Positions 31,728-41,587 of a stretch of DNA of 64,000 bases are shown one piece after another. The notes below the pieces were generated by a model, which was not told where the DNA came from, did no database searches, and was given only the letters and a program-made list of their open reading frames with translations. The translations under genes and the position numbers were made by a program. The DNA is from Leishmania infantum JPCM5 (taxonomy: Eukaryota > Euglenozoa > Kinetoplastea > Trypanosomatida > Trypanosomatidae). The stretch spans positions 310,001 to 374,000 of the forward strand of contig NC_009392.2 in the NCBI RefSeq assembly GCF_000002875.2, in the 5' to 3' direction. Each line of letters opens with the position of its first letter. Positions within the stretch are counted from its first letter, which is position 1.

Positions 31728-32780
31728 TTCCTGCGCTTCGCTCGCCACGATGGAAGCATGGGCATAACCGAAGCCGCGAGGTGTGAAGGCGTGTGTGTCT
31801 CGTGAACGATGCGGATGCGACGCACCACCCTCAGGGATGACGAGGCGGCACCGCAGGGAGACTACACCAACGAGAGAACATATATATTTATTTACGTATA
31901 GCACTGACTGCGGAGGTCGTCAGCTCCTTCGCTTTACAACCACGGCTATTTATGAGCACGTGAAGGGATGGGTTGGAGATGAGGAGGGAGAGAGAGGCGT
32001 GCTGCTGTGTGCTTTAGTGACGCACGAGTAGGGGTGAAGAAGGTGATAGTGGCGACGTCGTGGTAAGACAGCGCCGCTGTATACCGCACAGGCTGCTGGC
32101 GGTGATCCTTCGTTTCCCCCATCTCTCTCCTGCGAATGGTACACACGACCCAGCGGCCTCCGAAACGCGTTCTCACTCTCTTTTTTTTTCCAGTTTCTTT
32201 CGAAGGTTCGCCAACCTTAGCGGCATGTGTGGGACAGTGAAAGAGTGGGGGAGGGGGTGGGCGAGAAGGGGGCTTCATGTGGTGGCGAGGCTTTTGCTTT
32301 TGGATGTTGATGCATCCACCCTTCGCGCACACACACACACACGCGCGCGCCCAAGCACACAGAAAGGAGAAAGAAACACACAAGCCACCCCGCCCCTCCC
32401 CGCCGTCGTTCACGCGCTACACTACCGCCACTTGTCGTCCAGCCCCTACGCTTCTCTTTGTTCTTTCCCCTCCTCTCTCCACCCCACCCCCGGCCACCAA
32501 CAACTGTGGTTCGCCTGGCACACTTCTGCGCTGCTCTCGCTTCATCTCCTGCGCGCGCGTGTGCCGTGTGCTTGTGTCCTCCTATTGGGAAGCCAAAGAC
32601 AGTCCCTCAAGCGAAAAAAAAAAGAAATCGAGTGCCCTGCGCGGTCGCAGCCGGCACGGATGATGCGCGGCGGCCGCTTCTCGGGCCACCCGAACTACAG
32701 CGGAATGCGCGCACACGGATGATTCGAGCCCCCCTCACCCCACCCTGTGCTACACATGCAAAAGCACGCCGACCAACGCA

Positions 32781-32810
32781 CCCCACACCCCACCCACCCA
32801 CCCGCACCCC
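32781..32810 (-). other. Potential G-quadruplex on the - strand
   Basis: The + strand reads CCCCACACCCCACCCACCCA and continues CCCGCACCCC. The - strand therefore has six runs of three or four G separated by one to three bases, a strong G-quadruplex pattern, inside the convergent strand-switch region. Confidence 0.65.
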
Positions 32811-33940
32811 TCACCTCGCCATCCCGATCCGACCACGCCGCCGACGGGGCTGGGGACTGCCACCCAGCCCACCCCCATCCCTGGCCCGCCGCCAAGGGGC
32901 CGGGCCGGGCGGAGCGGCTGGGCCCGCGCGCAAGCCGAGGTGCGCCCGCACAGGAAACCGCGCCCGGCGGCGATGCCCGCAAAGGGCAGGAGAAAGCCAC
33001 GCAGGAGGCAGGAGGGATGGGCGACGCAACGGCAAGCAGGAGGGGAGCAACCGGCGGGCCAAACCGCGGTGGCAGCGAAACGCCCCCACCGGACACCCCT
33101 GGCCAACCCCAACGTCGATGCGAAAAGCGCAGGGGGCGTGTGTGCCGCCGGTGAGCACATGCTGTCACCGAGTGAGGGGGAAGAGGCACAGATTTGCGCT
33201 GGCGAGTCTGTCCTGCGCAGACCACAGGCAAGCACGCACACGCATCACCGTTGGCCCTCTCCCTACACACACACACACAACCAAAATGTGACCCTCGCGT
33301 GCTGCCAGTGTGCGCACGTGCGCTCAGCGGCGTCTCGTGGATTGCTCTTCGTGGTCCATCTTGCTCCTCACTGTGCGTTCAGTCAGCACCCTTACTATGA
33401 TTAGAACTTACATTACGGAGTAGGCGGAGGGACAAGCACTCGAATCGAACCTACACAAAGACAAGCAACCATGCCGCATCGAATCCCAAGAAAGCGCGAC
33501 AGCACACCAGCGATACGAGGCGCACTGCCATCCCTGTCTCTCCCTCTCTTCGCACCCCTCATGCGAATGATGCCCTCGTCGTGCATGACACATGCAGGGC
33601 GAGCGGGAGTGGGGGCGAGACAGAGCGAGCGACAGACGAAGAAGAGGGAAACACACACGTGCGCGTGAGGCAAAATAGGAAAGCAACAAGAGGGGGAGGG
33701 GAGAGGGGGGCGGCGGAACCAGCGAAGCAGCCAACGAGAGAAGCATGAAGAGGAAATCGGGGTGACGCATAAAAGAAGAAGGAAGGAGGGAGGGGAAAGA
33801 AAGAGAAAGCGTACAAGACACCGCCGCAGGACAAGAGAGTGAAGGGCAGAGATCCACACGAGCCTGCGAAAACGCAACGAGCGAAAATGTGCCACGCCTG
33901 TATATGCATGTGCGTCTTTTCACGTGCGTGGGGCGTGCGT

Positions 33941-33970
33941 GGGTGTGCGAGGGGGGAGGGGTTAGGGGGG
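33941..33970 (+). other. Potential G-quadruplex on the + strand with TTAGGG
   Basis: G runs of three, six, four and six are separated by short loops. The last two are joined by TTA, so a telomere-like GGGTTAGGG motif occurs internally. Confidence 0.6.
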
Positions 33971-34373
33971 CGTGAGCGGAGGGCAGACGTGGATGAGTAA
34001 GCGAAGACAGCAGAACGTTATGGAAAGGGCGCGCGCCGACGCGTGAACGGGAGTGGCTGCTGCGGAAGCATGTGAGTCCGGGCTGAGTGCGTGTGCACTG
34101 CTACTCGAACGGCTCGACGAACAACGGAAAAGGGGGAGGGAGAGAGAAGGAGACGGCTACCACGATGGGCCCAGTTGGGCGGCGCAGCAGCGACGCAGGA
34201 GCGCGGGGTGTCGGTGAGCGCGCATGGCTGAGGGAAAAGGGAACGAATCTGTCGGCCGACTCAAGGTCTCCCGCACGCACGCGCCCTCCACGTAGGTGCA
34301 GCCTTCCTTTGTCCGCACCTCTACCGTCCCCGAGCGGCTGCGCTTCGCCATTGTCGAGGTATCTGCCTTGGGC

Positions 34374-35633
34374 CTAAATATGCTGCGGCTCCGACATGGT
34401 GAGGCCGCGATCCACCCTCGTTCTCCCGGCATGTTGGGCGCGGCCCTGCACCGGGTCGTGCGGCGGCTCCATGGACTCTAATGCCGTCGATGGCTTCGCG
34501 TGCGCGTCGTAGCTGACCGAATCCTCCAGCCGTGAGCCGGAGGCGATGTTGCTTCCACCGTCCGAGCTCATGGAAGTGAGAGTACTCTGCTGGGCCTCGT
34601 AATGGGCGTCCATAGCCTCCTGAGCATCCTCGTGTGTCTCGTCCCCGGCGCCATCGCGCTTGGCATGATCGGCCTGCTTCGAACGCGTCTTGGAGTGGTC
34701 GGCGAACGGCATTTTTGCGTTCGCGACCGCCTCGAGGATCAGCGTGTTCTGGAGGCTGTTGTACTCGTTGTTGAGCGGATACACCTCCGCCATCGCTGGC
34801 AGCACGCGGTCCATCGAGGCCACGAGCTGCTGCAGATACTCGTGATTCAGCACGAGGTAGCGGTGGATGATCTGCGCGGCGGCGTGGTCGTTCACCTCCA
34901 TCAGCATACCGAAGGTTTTGTTGAACTTGTCGCGTCGCTTGATGTACTCCTTCCACGCCTCGTCGCGCTTCTCGGTGTATTTCTTGTGGTCCTTGCTGTC
35001 GCAGAACGGCTTTCCTTTCTTCGTGTAGTGCTTCTCAACCTTCTCTACTTCGGCCTTGTACTTGTTGTAGCGCTCCAGTGCCTCGATGCGCTTGTGGCGG
35101 TACTCGTTGATGCTCTTAAGGTGCTCCAGAACAGGGAGGAGGCGGTTATGGACGTCGCGGTGAATGCCGGCGTTGTACGACTGGTACGGCGCGCCCTCGT
35201 TGATGCGGCGCGCCTCCTCAGCGAAGGTCTTTGCCAGGCGGCGCACCTGCGAGTTGGCTTCGTCCGGCATGCGTGTGCTCGCGACGGAGGCGGCGTAGTC
35301 CGCCGTCGCGGCGCCGGCGTTGGGCTGCGACATGTACTGCACATCCGCTTCAGTCGGATAGGGGTTCGGCTCTTCGGCCTCCCCTGGGCCGGGCACGGGG
35401 TTGTTGTTGGTGAGGGTCAGCTCCGTGAAGGCCTGCCCGACAGCCTCGTACGCGCTCGCGATTTCCTTCATTGCCATCATGCCCTGCCTTACCGCGTGGT
35501 CGAAGTGGTCGACGGCGTGCTGCAGGCGCCGCATATCGTTCACGCGACGCTCAAAGTCATAGTCGCGGTACGCCGTCATGTTGGTATTCTCCGAGTCGAA
35601 GTGCTTCGTCAGGTCGGCGCGAAGCTTCTGCAT
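34374..35633 (-). CDS. Helical BAR-domain-like protein
   Basis: The 419-residue protein starts MQKLRADLTKHFDSENTNMT and is predicted by eye to be almost wholly helical up to about residue 320. Charged heptad-like segments (YNKYKAEVEKVEKHYTKKGK, KYTEKRDEAWKEYIKRRDKF) and the overall plan (start helix, long basic helices, then MEVNDHAAAQIIHRYLVLNH) recall BAR-family proteins, which bind and bend membranes in endocytosis and trafficking. The last 90 residues are polar and probably disordered. The ATG at 35633 is preferred; the frame runs another 19 codons upstream through a purine/pyrimidine leader. It is the last gene of the right-hand block, facing the strand switch. The family call is inference from fold-like pattern. 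Confidence 0.78.
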   Translation of the reverse strand: MQKLRADLTKHFDSENTNMTAYRDYDFERRVNDMRRLQHAVDHFDHAVRQGMMAMKEIASAYEAVGQAFTELTLTNNNPVPGPGEAEEPNPYPTEADVQYMSQPNAGAATADYAASVASTRMPDEANSQVRRLAKTFAEEARRINEGAPYQSYNAGIHRDVHNRLLPVLEHLKSINEYRHKRIEALERYNKYKAEVEKVEKHYTKKGKPFCDSKDHKKYTEKRDEAWKEYIKRRDKFNKTFGMLMEVNDHAAAQIIHRYLVLNHEYLQQLVASMDRVLPAMAEVYPLNNEYNSLQNTLILEAVANAKMPFADHSKTRSKQADHAKRDGAGDETHEDAQEAMDAHYEAQQSTLTSMSSDGGSNIASGSRLEDSVSYDAHAKPSTALESMEPPHDPVQGRAQHAGRTRVDRGLTMSEPQHI

Positions 35634-35705
35634 GGATGTAGGAACGCGAAGAGAGAGAGAGAGGAAGGCGGTGCAGCTGTGTGCACGCACGTATGGGTGA
35701 CTGAC

Positions 35706-35738
<33 letters not shown>

Positions 35739-37308
35739 GCGTCTGCACGCGCGCGAGAAAGAGAAGGGGGTGGGTGGGTGATGCGGTACGCGTGCTTGCG
35801 TACCGCAAGAGCGCTAGAACGGGGAGGGGGGGGGGCAAGGGCAAGATTTGGTAACGCTACGCAGGGCAGGACGAGGACACGCTGAAGGAGCAGGAGAGGT
35901 GGTCGAAAAGCAGATGTGGAGTGGAAGAGGCACACACACACACACAGCACGCCCGCAACTGGAACGCCCCGCGAGCAGACGCGCGCACGCAGGCGTGACA
36001 GATGCGGTGGGAGAGAGAAGGACAACAGTAGCAAAGTAAACTGAAGAGCGAGCAAGAGAGCGCGCGTGGAATACGATGATAACGACGAAGTGGGCAGGCA
36101 AGGAAGAAACAGAAAGAGAGGCGGGGGACGGGAAGGCGAGAAGGTGAGTGGTGGATAGTAGTAGTACTACTTCTCTGCTTCCCCGCATGCAACGCACATC
36201 ATAATCGCCGAGAGAGGAAGAAGTTGACCGTGTAGGAAAGCGGAGAGGGGAAGGGGGCGATGTTGTCGCGAGCCGCCAGGACATATGTGAGGAGAGTGAG
36301 AGCGAGCGTGCGAGCGTAATCAGTAGCAGCCAGTGATATCCCAAAGGAGGCAAAGACAGACAGAAAGAGCGACAGAACGGGAGGGAGCGAGAAGAAGTGG
36401 TGAGGAGGGGCGCTGGCGAAAATACACGAGAGCAAGCGGTGATGCGATGCGAAGCATGGTTCGCGAGTTTTGAGCGCTGAAGGGAATGTCAGAGAGAGTG
36501 GCCGGCGGCACGCATTCGAAAGACAATGGAGAAGAGGAAGACGTGCCGCCGCCGCTAAGGATAGGCACAAAGTCTCGTGCACGGTCTTGCGGACTGCGGT
36601 CCCCGCGCACGCAGGCTGCGGAGGCCGCCGCCGCCCTCCTGCCTCCGGTTTAGCCGTCCTTGGGGGGAGGAAGACGTAGAGTCCTTCTCTCGCGAGCGCA
36701 GGCACTCACGTGGTCCCGCGCTGAGAGGCACCTGCGCACACTACCACGCAACCAGATATACATGCATATCCCATGACGCATTCCTGGCACAGTCATGTGT
36801 ACGCACCTGTGCGTCCCCGATCCATCTTTATTTTCCATAAGTCACGACAGTTTCGTTATAGTTGCTTGGGCTAGAGGGAGAGGGAGGGAGGCGCCTGCCC
36901 TTCCCGCTCCCGCTCTCTCCCTCCACGCTGTCCCTTGTCGTTTTCAGCAGCGCGTCACCACCAGGCGTACACAGCCCCACCCCTCTTAACCAGCCAGCCC
37001 ACTCGGCACCCTCCCACTGTGCCGGCGGAACGGCACCGAACACGACTATGACACCGAGACGTGATGAGGAAGGCATGGCTACACATGCGCTCGTGTCCTC
37101 CAGCAAGCCAGAGAAGACGAGGATGTGTGAGCTGAGGGGGAGAGCAGCAGAGGGAGTCGAATGGGGTAGAGCGCAGCGATACATGCGCCGCACTGTGCAC
37201 GCAACAACTGAGACAGTACTGCGAACCCCTGCCGCCTGCCAACCCCCTTCTCTTCCCTTCTCAGCGTCTCTCGTGGAGGTGACGAAGGCGTCCGCCCTCT
37301 TCTACACG
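35634..37308 (-). other. Intergenic region between the SET-protein and BAR-like genes
   Basis: No gene is supported. It contains a GT run at 35706-35733, a G run at 35827-35835, CA repeats at 35932-35946, and long purine-rich + strand stretches (pyrimidine-rich on the coding strand) at 35640-35680 and 36000-36480 suited to trans-splicing. Confidence 0.5.
35706..35733. repeat. GT microsatellite
   Basis: Uninterrupted GT run upstream of the BAR-like gene, in its probable leader or promoter-proximal spacer. Confidence 0.9.
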
Positions 37309-38841
37309 TCACCGTTTCTGTGAACGCTGGCGCATGCACAGCTCGCAGGTGCACAAGAAGCGGTACTGCTCCAGGAGGTGTCGCGAGCGCGTCTGCAGGT
37401 CGTCGCCAAGGCTGCCAAGATCCACGTAAGAGATTGTGATTTCTTCGCCAGCGGCGATGGGTCGAGTCGCTTCGATGCCGATCCAGCCGGCCAGCGACGG
37501 CGAGTACGATGTGGAGTACGGCGACTCCGAGGAAGTCGCGACAGCCCGGAAGGCAGCAATGCGCTCGCTGGCTTTTCGACGAGCCGCTTCCTGCGTGCGC
37601 TCCTTCGGCAGTGCGGTGTGTGAGGCACCGGTGCGCGCTCCCAGTGCCGCCGCCGCTGCCATGGCGTCCGCCGAGTCGTACAGCATGATGACAGCCGCGT
37701 TAGGCACGCAGCTGTGGTTCAGCATGCACACCGTCTGGTGCAGCGACCACCCCGTCGTCTCTTCCGTGTTGTACGGGAAGCCGATACTGTTGCAGCGGGT
37801 GCGCAGGAGTGTGTCGCGCAGGTCTGTCCAAGAAATGGGGTAGCGTGGAGGAAAAGGAGCCACAGCTGCACTGCCACGGCAACGGACGCCATCACTGTTG
37901 CCACCCCGGCGGATGCCACCGGAGTCGTGCGCGCCGGCCTGATTCGAAAGAGGATCACTTCCCATGTACTTTGCTGATGCTGCGGTGGCGAGGGTGGTGG
38001 TGGTGGTGGTGGTGGCTTTCGGCTCCTTCCCGAACGTCGCTACAACGCGGTCACGCGCAAAAACTTCACACAGCTGCATCGACTCCTTCGACTGCACGCT
38101 CGCGTTCGTGTCGAGTGTCGCCAGGGCACGCATCATGGCCGTGTCGCCGAGGTACGCACGCGCGCCGTAGTCCAGGCAGAAGCGTAGAAAGTCAGTATCG
38201 TTGCCCGGTGCACGGATGGAGGCGGGGAGGGAGGTGTACCACGCACACGATATCGCGTGTGCGCGGAGGAGCGGGTGAAGGTGGAGTCGCTCATCCACGA
38301 CACTGCCACCTCTTTTGCTCTCTCCGCGTCGCTGCAGCAGGAGGCCGGCCGTTTGGGCCGCGTCCGTGCCGGCAGAGCTCGTCACATCCACGCCGCTGTC
38401 CAGCAGCAGCTGAGCCACGCACGGTGCGCAGAGCACGAACTGGTCGCAGTTGGGGCAGCAGTAGGAGCGCACCGCGGCGGCGGCGGGTGCGGTGGTCGAC
38501 GAGGACGATGACGGCGGCGAAGACGACGCGCCAACGGGGGATCGGGAAAGTGTGGCATGCGGTTGCTGATGTGGGTGCTGGTGCTGGTGGTGATGTGCCT
38601 TCAGCGGCTCCGCGCACGCGCGAACGTCGGCGACAAGGCACCGGGCGCAGATGTGGCGTGCGAAAGGCGAGTAGAGCACGGCTATGTCCGGCGGGGCGGC
38701 GAAGATCGCGTTGCCGGGCTTCAGCTCCATAGTTGCCACGACTCGGCGACCCTTGCGCTTCGCATCCGGGTGCGTCTCCTGCACCGCCATGCGCGGGGCG
38801 GCGCCGATGGAGACCTGTGTCGGGTGGACGTAGCTGCTCAT
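37309..38841 (-). CDS. SET-domain protein with MYND-like cysteine insert (SMYD type)
   Basis: The 510-residue protein has the hallmarks of SET-domain lysine methyltransferases of the SMYD type. The SET core motif NHSCVPNA is at about residues 375-382 and GEEITISYVDLG at about 461-472. A post-SET cysteine cluster (FLCTCELC) follows at about 493-500, close to the C-terminus. Between the start of SET (KRKGRRVVATMELKPGNAIF, about 28-47) and the core lies a cysteine-rich part, CARCLVADVRAC near 60 and CCPNCDQFVLCAPC near 130, which fits a MYND-like zinc finger. Runs of His/Gln, Ser and Thr (seven Thr from a GGT-type repeat at 37996-38020) are low-complexity inserts. It would use S-adenosylmethionine; the target is unknown. 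The ATG at 38841 begins the conserved part. Confidence 0.85.
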   Translation of the reverse strand: MSSYVHPTQVSIGAAPRMAVQETHPDAKRKGRRVVATMELKPGNAIFAAPPDIAVLYSPFARHICARCLVADVRACAEPLKAHHHQHQHPHQQPHATLSRSPVGASSSPPSSSSSTTAPAAAAVRSYCCPNCDQFVLCAPCVAQLLLDSGVDVTSSAGTDAAQTAGLLLQRRGESKRGGSVVDERLHLHPLLRAHAISCAWYTSLPASIRAPGNDTDFLRFCLDYGARAYLGDTAMMRALATLDTNASVQSKESMQLCEVFARDRVVATFGKEPKATTTTTTTLATAASAKYMGSDPLSNQAGAHDSGGIRRGGNSDGVRCRGSAAVAPFPPRYPISWTDLRDTLLRTRCNSIGFPYNTEETTGWSLHQTVCMLNHSCVPNAAVIMLYDSADAMAAAAALGARTGASHTALPKERTQEAARRKASERIAAFRAVATSSESPYSTSYSPSLAGWIGIEATRPIAAGEEITISYVDLGSLGDDLQTRSRHLLEQYRFLCTCELCMRQRSQKR

Positions 38842-40263
38842 TGGAACGGCAGAGTGCACGCTGCTATAAAATGGCAAGAACTGAAAAATGGAGAGAGTGC
38901 GTGTGCGTTCTGTTACTGCCCCTTCGTCTGCGCCGTGTCGATTCTCACAATGACAAGAAGTGATGGCCTGTATGCATCTCTGCGGGAAGTGGGGAGCGAA
39001 GTGGGGAGCAGTTGAGAGGAGGTCGATGGCGTGAGGGAGCCGATAAAAAGGGTAGCAGGAGGCGCACCGCGAGCAGCGTGGTGGTGCGCCTTCGGGCGGA
39101 ACGCGAGAGTTTCGTGGGCCAGTGACAAGCCCACCAGCGCGGAAGATGAAGTTAGGAGGAAGTCCAAGACGGAGAAGAAGATGGCAGCGAGAAGGAGAGG
39201 GGTAGGTCCAACGTGAAGCATGCGACGCACACGAAATCCACTGTGATGCCGCCCCCATTCTATCCCCCAACCTCGTGAAGTCGTCCTGCCGCCTCCGGTG
39301 CGAACCGCTTTAGAGGGTTTACTCATTCATTGCTTCGCTGCGTGTGCGTGTGTGTTGTTGTCGTCGTCGCTGTCTACCCGCCTGTCTGCTTGAGTGGTTT
39401 CACTGTACTTTGGCTCGACACCATGATGAACGAACCCAACGAACAGGAGCCGAGCGAAGGTGGACAACACAACAGAGTAAGCCACAGTTTACAAGCACAC
39501 ACGCGCATCCCACCCACACCCTCTTGGCGAGGGGGGAGGGGGGGCGGAGAAGATCCTTCCCTCGTGCTCTCCTGCTTCTTCGTTTATCACCGCCGCTACA
39601 GGCCGCGTTGTGACGGATGCACCAGAGCAACGCCACGCATACAACGGGAAAACACGCCGCACACATCACCAACACCTAGGCACACACAGAGAGATAGTGG
39701 GGGGGGGGGGTAAGGTGCACGGTATCCTGTTGATACCACGCACGGAGGAGGGGGACACCCGACCGGCCATCACGGGGTGCCGCAACGCACACAAAAAAAG
39801 GGACGACAAGAACAGAAAATAACGAGGTACCGCTCAACATCACCGCACCACGACGACAACGCGCACGAAGGATGCAAGCGCGCCGGCGCTCTATAAAGAT
39901 GGGGTGCATACACCTATGTGTGTGTGTGTATGTAAAGCCGCGCTCAGGAACAGCACAGCGTGGCCCAAGAAGAGAACGGAGAGGAAGGGCGAAGAAGCAG
40001 AGGAAGCAGAGGGGAGGGGCCGAAGCACTGAGCAACAGCCAACGGCACGCGTGTAGGCGCCCCACACAGCCGCACCGCCAAGCACGGCAGCGCAGGGTTT
40101 AGCTTTCTTCCTCTCTCTTTCAGAATGCCCCTCCCCACCCACCCCCTTCCTCCTTGCGTTGTCGCACTCGCTCCCGAACACTCTATGGTGTGCCGCTGGG
40201 ATGCGGCAAAGGCCTTTCATCTTCGCCTCGCCCTCTCTATGCTTACGTGATCACAGTGCAACT
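38842..40263 (-). other. Intergenic region between pol beta and the SET-protein gene
   Basis: No gene is supported. A run of twelve G lies at 39699-39710. Purine-rich + strand DNA at 39955-40030 is pyrimidine-rich on the coding strand. Confidence 0.5.
39699..39710 (+). repeat. Run of twelve G
   Basis: Pure G homopolymer, the longest in the window; its length is likely unstable in sequencing as well as in nature. Confidence 0.85.
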
Positions 40264-41394
40264 TTAAGGGTCGCGGTTCTCCGGCTTGGCGTAGGGCATC
40301 CCAAGTACGTCGAACACATCCTGCTCCGACCGCACCTCAACACGCTTGTCCTCCAGCTCGTCCTTCGGGACGCCAAGCTCCTCGCCAGCATTCTTACCGC
40401 GAATGCCGATGCGCTCGTACAGCGCACGCGCTTCTTCGGGTGTGCCCAGCTTGAAGAGGCCGTATTCGTTCAGCAAGTAGCCCTTGCTGATGGCGGCCTG
40501 GCGCATAATGACGTTGAAGTTCTTGCTTCCCGTGAAGGTGAGCATCGCCGTCGGCACGCTCTTTGTCTCGATGAGACGGATATCCACACGGCGCGCCTTG
40601 TACACCTTCGTGTTCTCGCGGCCAGCCTTGTCGCGGACGATGCGGGGCGGCAGCCGGCCCATCCCCATGTACTTGAGGGGCCCCTGCGCCATGGTCGCCT
40701 CCAGGTACTTGAGGCTCTCGAGGAACTCCACAAAGTGTCCTAGTACGCCGGTAGCGGCGACCGGCTCGCTCAGCGGCGGCGCGTCGAGCGTGCGTGATAG
40801 GATCGCGTCCACATCACCACTGAAGGGGTGGCGACGGCGGTAGCTACCACAGATAAGAATCGAGAAGTCCTTGCCGAGCACCTCCATGCACTTCTCGCGC
40901 AGGTAGTTCTCATGCAGCACGCTCTCTTGCATCGGGATCTTTTCGTTGATGTCGTAGAAGTACTTGATGCCGACACGTTGCTGGTCCGTCAACGACGGGA
41001 TGCTGTCAGCCTTCTGCAGCAGCTCATCCACGGTGAAGATGCCCTCTCGGTCGAAGAGCGCCGCGGCGGCGCGAGGGCCGAAGCCGTGCACCTGTGTTAG
41101 CTCCTGGATGGCTTTGAGCTTCGGCTTCGTCTTGCTCTCCAGCTCCTCGAGCTTCCCGGTGGCCATGATCTCTTCCGCTTTTTTCAGCAGCTTCGCGCCG
41201 AAGCCGGAGAACGCCTTCAGGTCCTGCGGGGTGTTGAGAGGCTTGTCGAGGTTCGTCTTGAGACTCTCGATGCTGCGGTGGTAGCTGCTCACCTTGTATT
41301 TCTCGCCCAGAGCGTTGTTCAAATCCGCCATCTCCTGGAAGATGCGGATGATGTTCTCGCGATGATCGCGACGCAGGAACGTCCGGCGGAGCAT
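40264..41394 (-). CDS. DNA polymerase beta
   Basis: The 376-residue product is a family X DNA polymerase of the beta type, which fills short gaps in base-excision repair and removes the 5' deoxyribose phosphate. The 8-kDa lyase part spans about 1-95, with the lysine pair AKLLKK at 67-72 in the place of the Schiff-base lysine. A helix-hairpin-helix (VHGFGPRAA) lies at about 102-110. The catalytic core has CGSYRRRHPFSGDVD at 182-196, giving metal-binding Asp194 and Asp196, and RRVDIRL with Asp271. The nucleotide-selecting TGSKNFN is at 288-294. The length matches the 376 residues I recall for Leishmania pol beta. The ATG at 41394 begins MLRRTFLRRDH; the frame upstream is leader. Its paralogue beta-PAK lies directly upstream. 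Confidence 0.97.
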   Translation of the reverse strand: MLRRTFLRRDHRENIIRIFQEMADLNNALGEKYKVSSYHRSIESLKTNLDKPLNTPQDLKAFSGFGAKLLKKAEEIMATGKLEELESKTKPKLKAIQELTQVHGFGPRAAAALFDREGIFTVDELLQKADSIPSLTDQQRVGIKYFYDINEKIPMQESVLHENYLREKCMEVLGKDFSILICGSYRRRHPFSGDVDAILSRTLDAPPLSEPVAATGVLGHFVEFLESLKYLEATMAQGPLKYMGMGRLPPRIVRDKAGRENTKVYKARRVDIRLIETKSVPTAMLTFTGSKNFNVIMRQAAISKGYLLNEYGLFKLGTPEEARALYERIGIRGKNAGEELGVPKDELEDKRVEVRSEQDVFDVLGMPYAKPENRDP

Positions 41395-41419
41395 TGTCCG
41401 TCTGCTTGCAAGGAGGAAC

Positions 41420-41441
41420 CTGAGGACGAAGGGAGGCAAGC
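41420..41441 (-). promoter_or_regulatory. Likely splice acceptor of DNA polymerase beta
   Basis: On the coding strand GCTTGCCTCCCTTCGTCCTC is followed by AG (complement of 41420-41421), 26 bases before the ATG at 41394. A good acceptor by pattern. Confidence 0.5.
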
Positions 41442-41555
41442 AAACACGCACTCGCACAGCCGTGACGAGGCGCGTCCGATCCGTTATGAAGAGCAAGAGC
41501 CCGTATCACCGAGGGCCGTGTATGTCCACGGGCGCGTATGGGTGCGTGTGCGTGC

Positions 41556-41587
<32 letters not shown>

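Larger units (their letters stand above)
30756..34373. other. Convergent strand-switch region, probable transcription termination zone
   Basis: Genes on the left end on the + strand at 30755 and genes on the right end on the - strand at 34374, so two polycistronic units meet here. The 3.6 kb has no supported gene. It holds TA runs (about 31140-31156, 31565-31584), GT runs (31391-31417, 31694-31727), a C-rich stretch at 32780-32880, and purine-rich DNA at 33680-33850. In Leishmania such regions are known sites of RNA polymerase II termination marked by base J. No tRNA or other small RNA gene could be recognised. Confidence 0.8.

Noticed and set aside
32695..33276. Overlapping open frames on both strands in the C-rich part of the strand switch
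   Set aside because: Frames are open on both strands at once because of extreme GC content; translations are low-complexity with no motif.
33428..33447. tRNA-like B-box (GGTTCGATTCG on the - strand)
   Set aside because: The bases beside the loop do not pair to form a T stem, no matching acceptor or D arm lies about 50 bases upstream, and no cloverleaf can be drawn.
34602..35885. 427-codon + strand open frame opposite the BAR-like gene
   Set aside because: It mirrors the coding sequence on the other strand, is Leu/Val-rich as expected for antisense of charged helices, and opposes the direction of the block.
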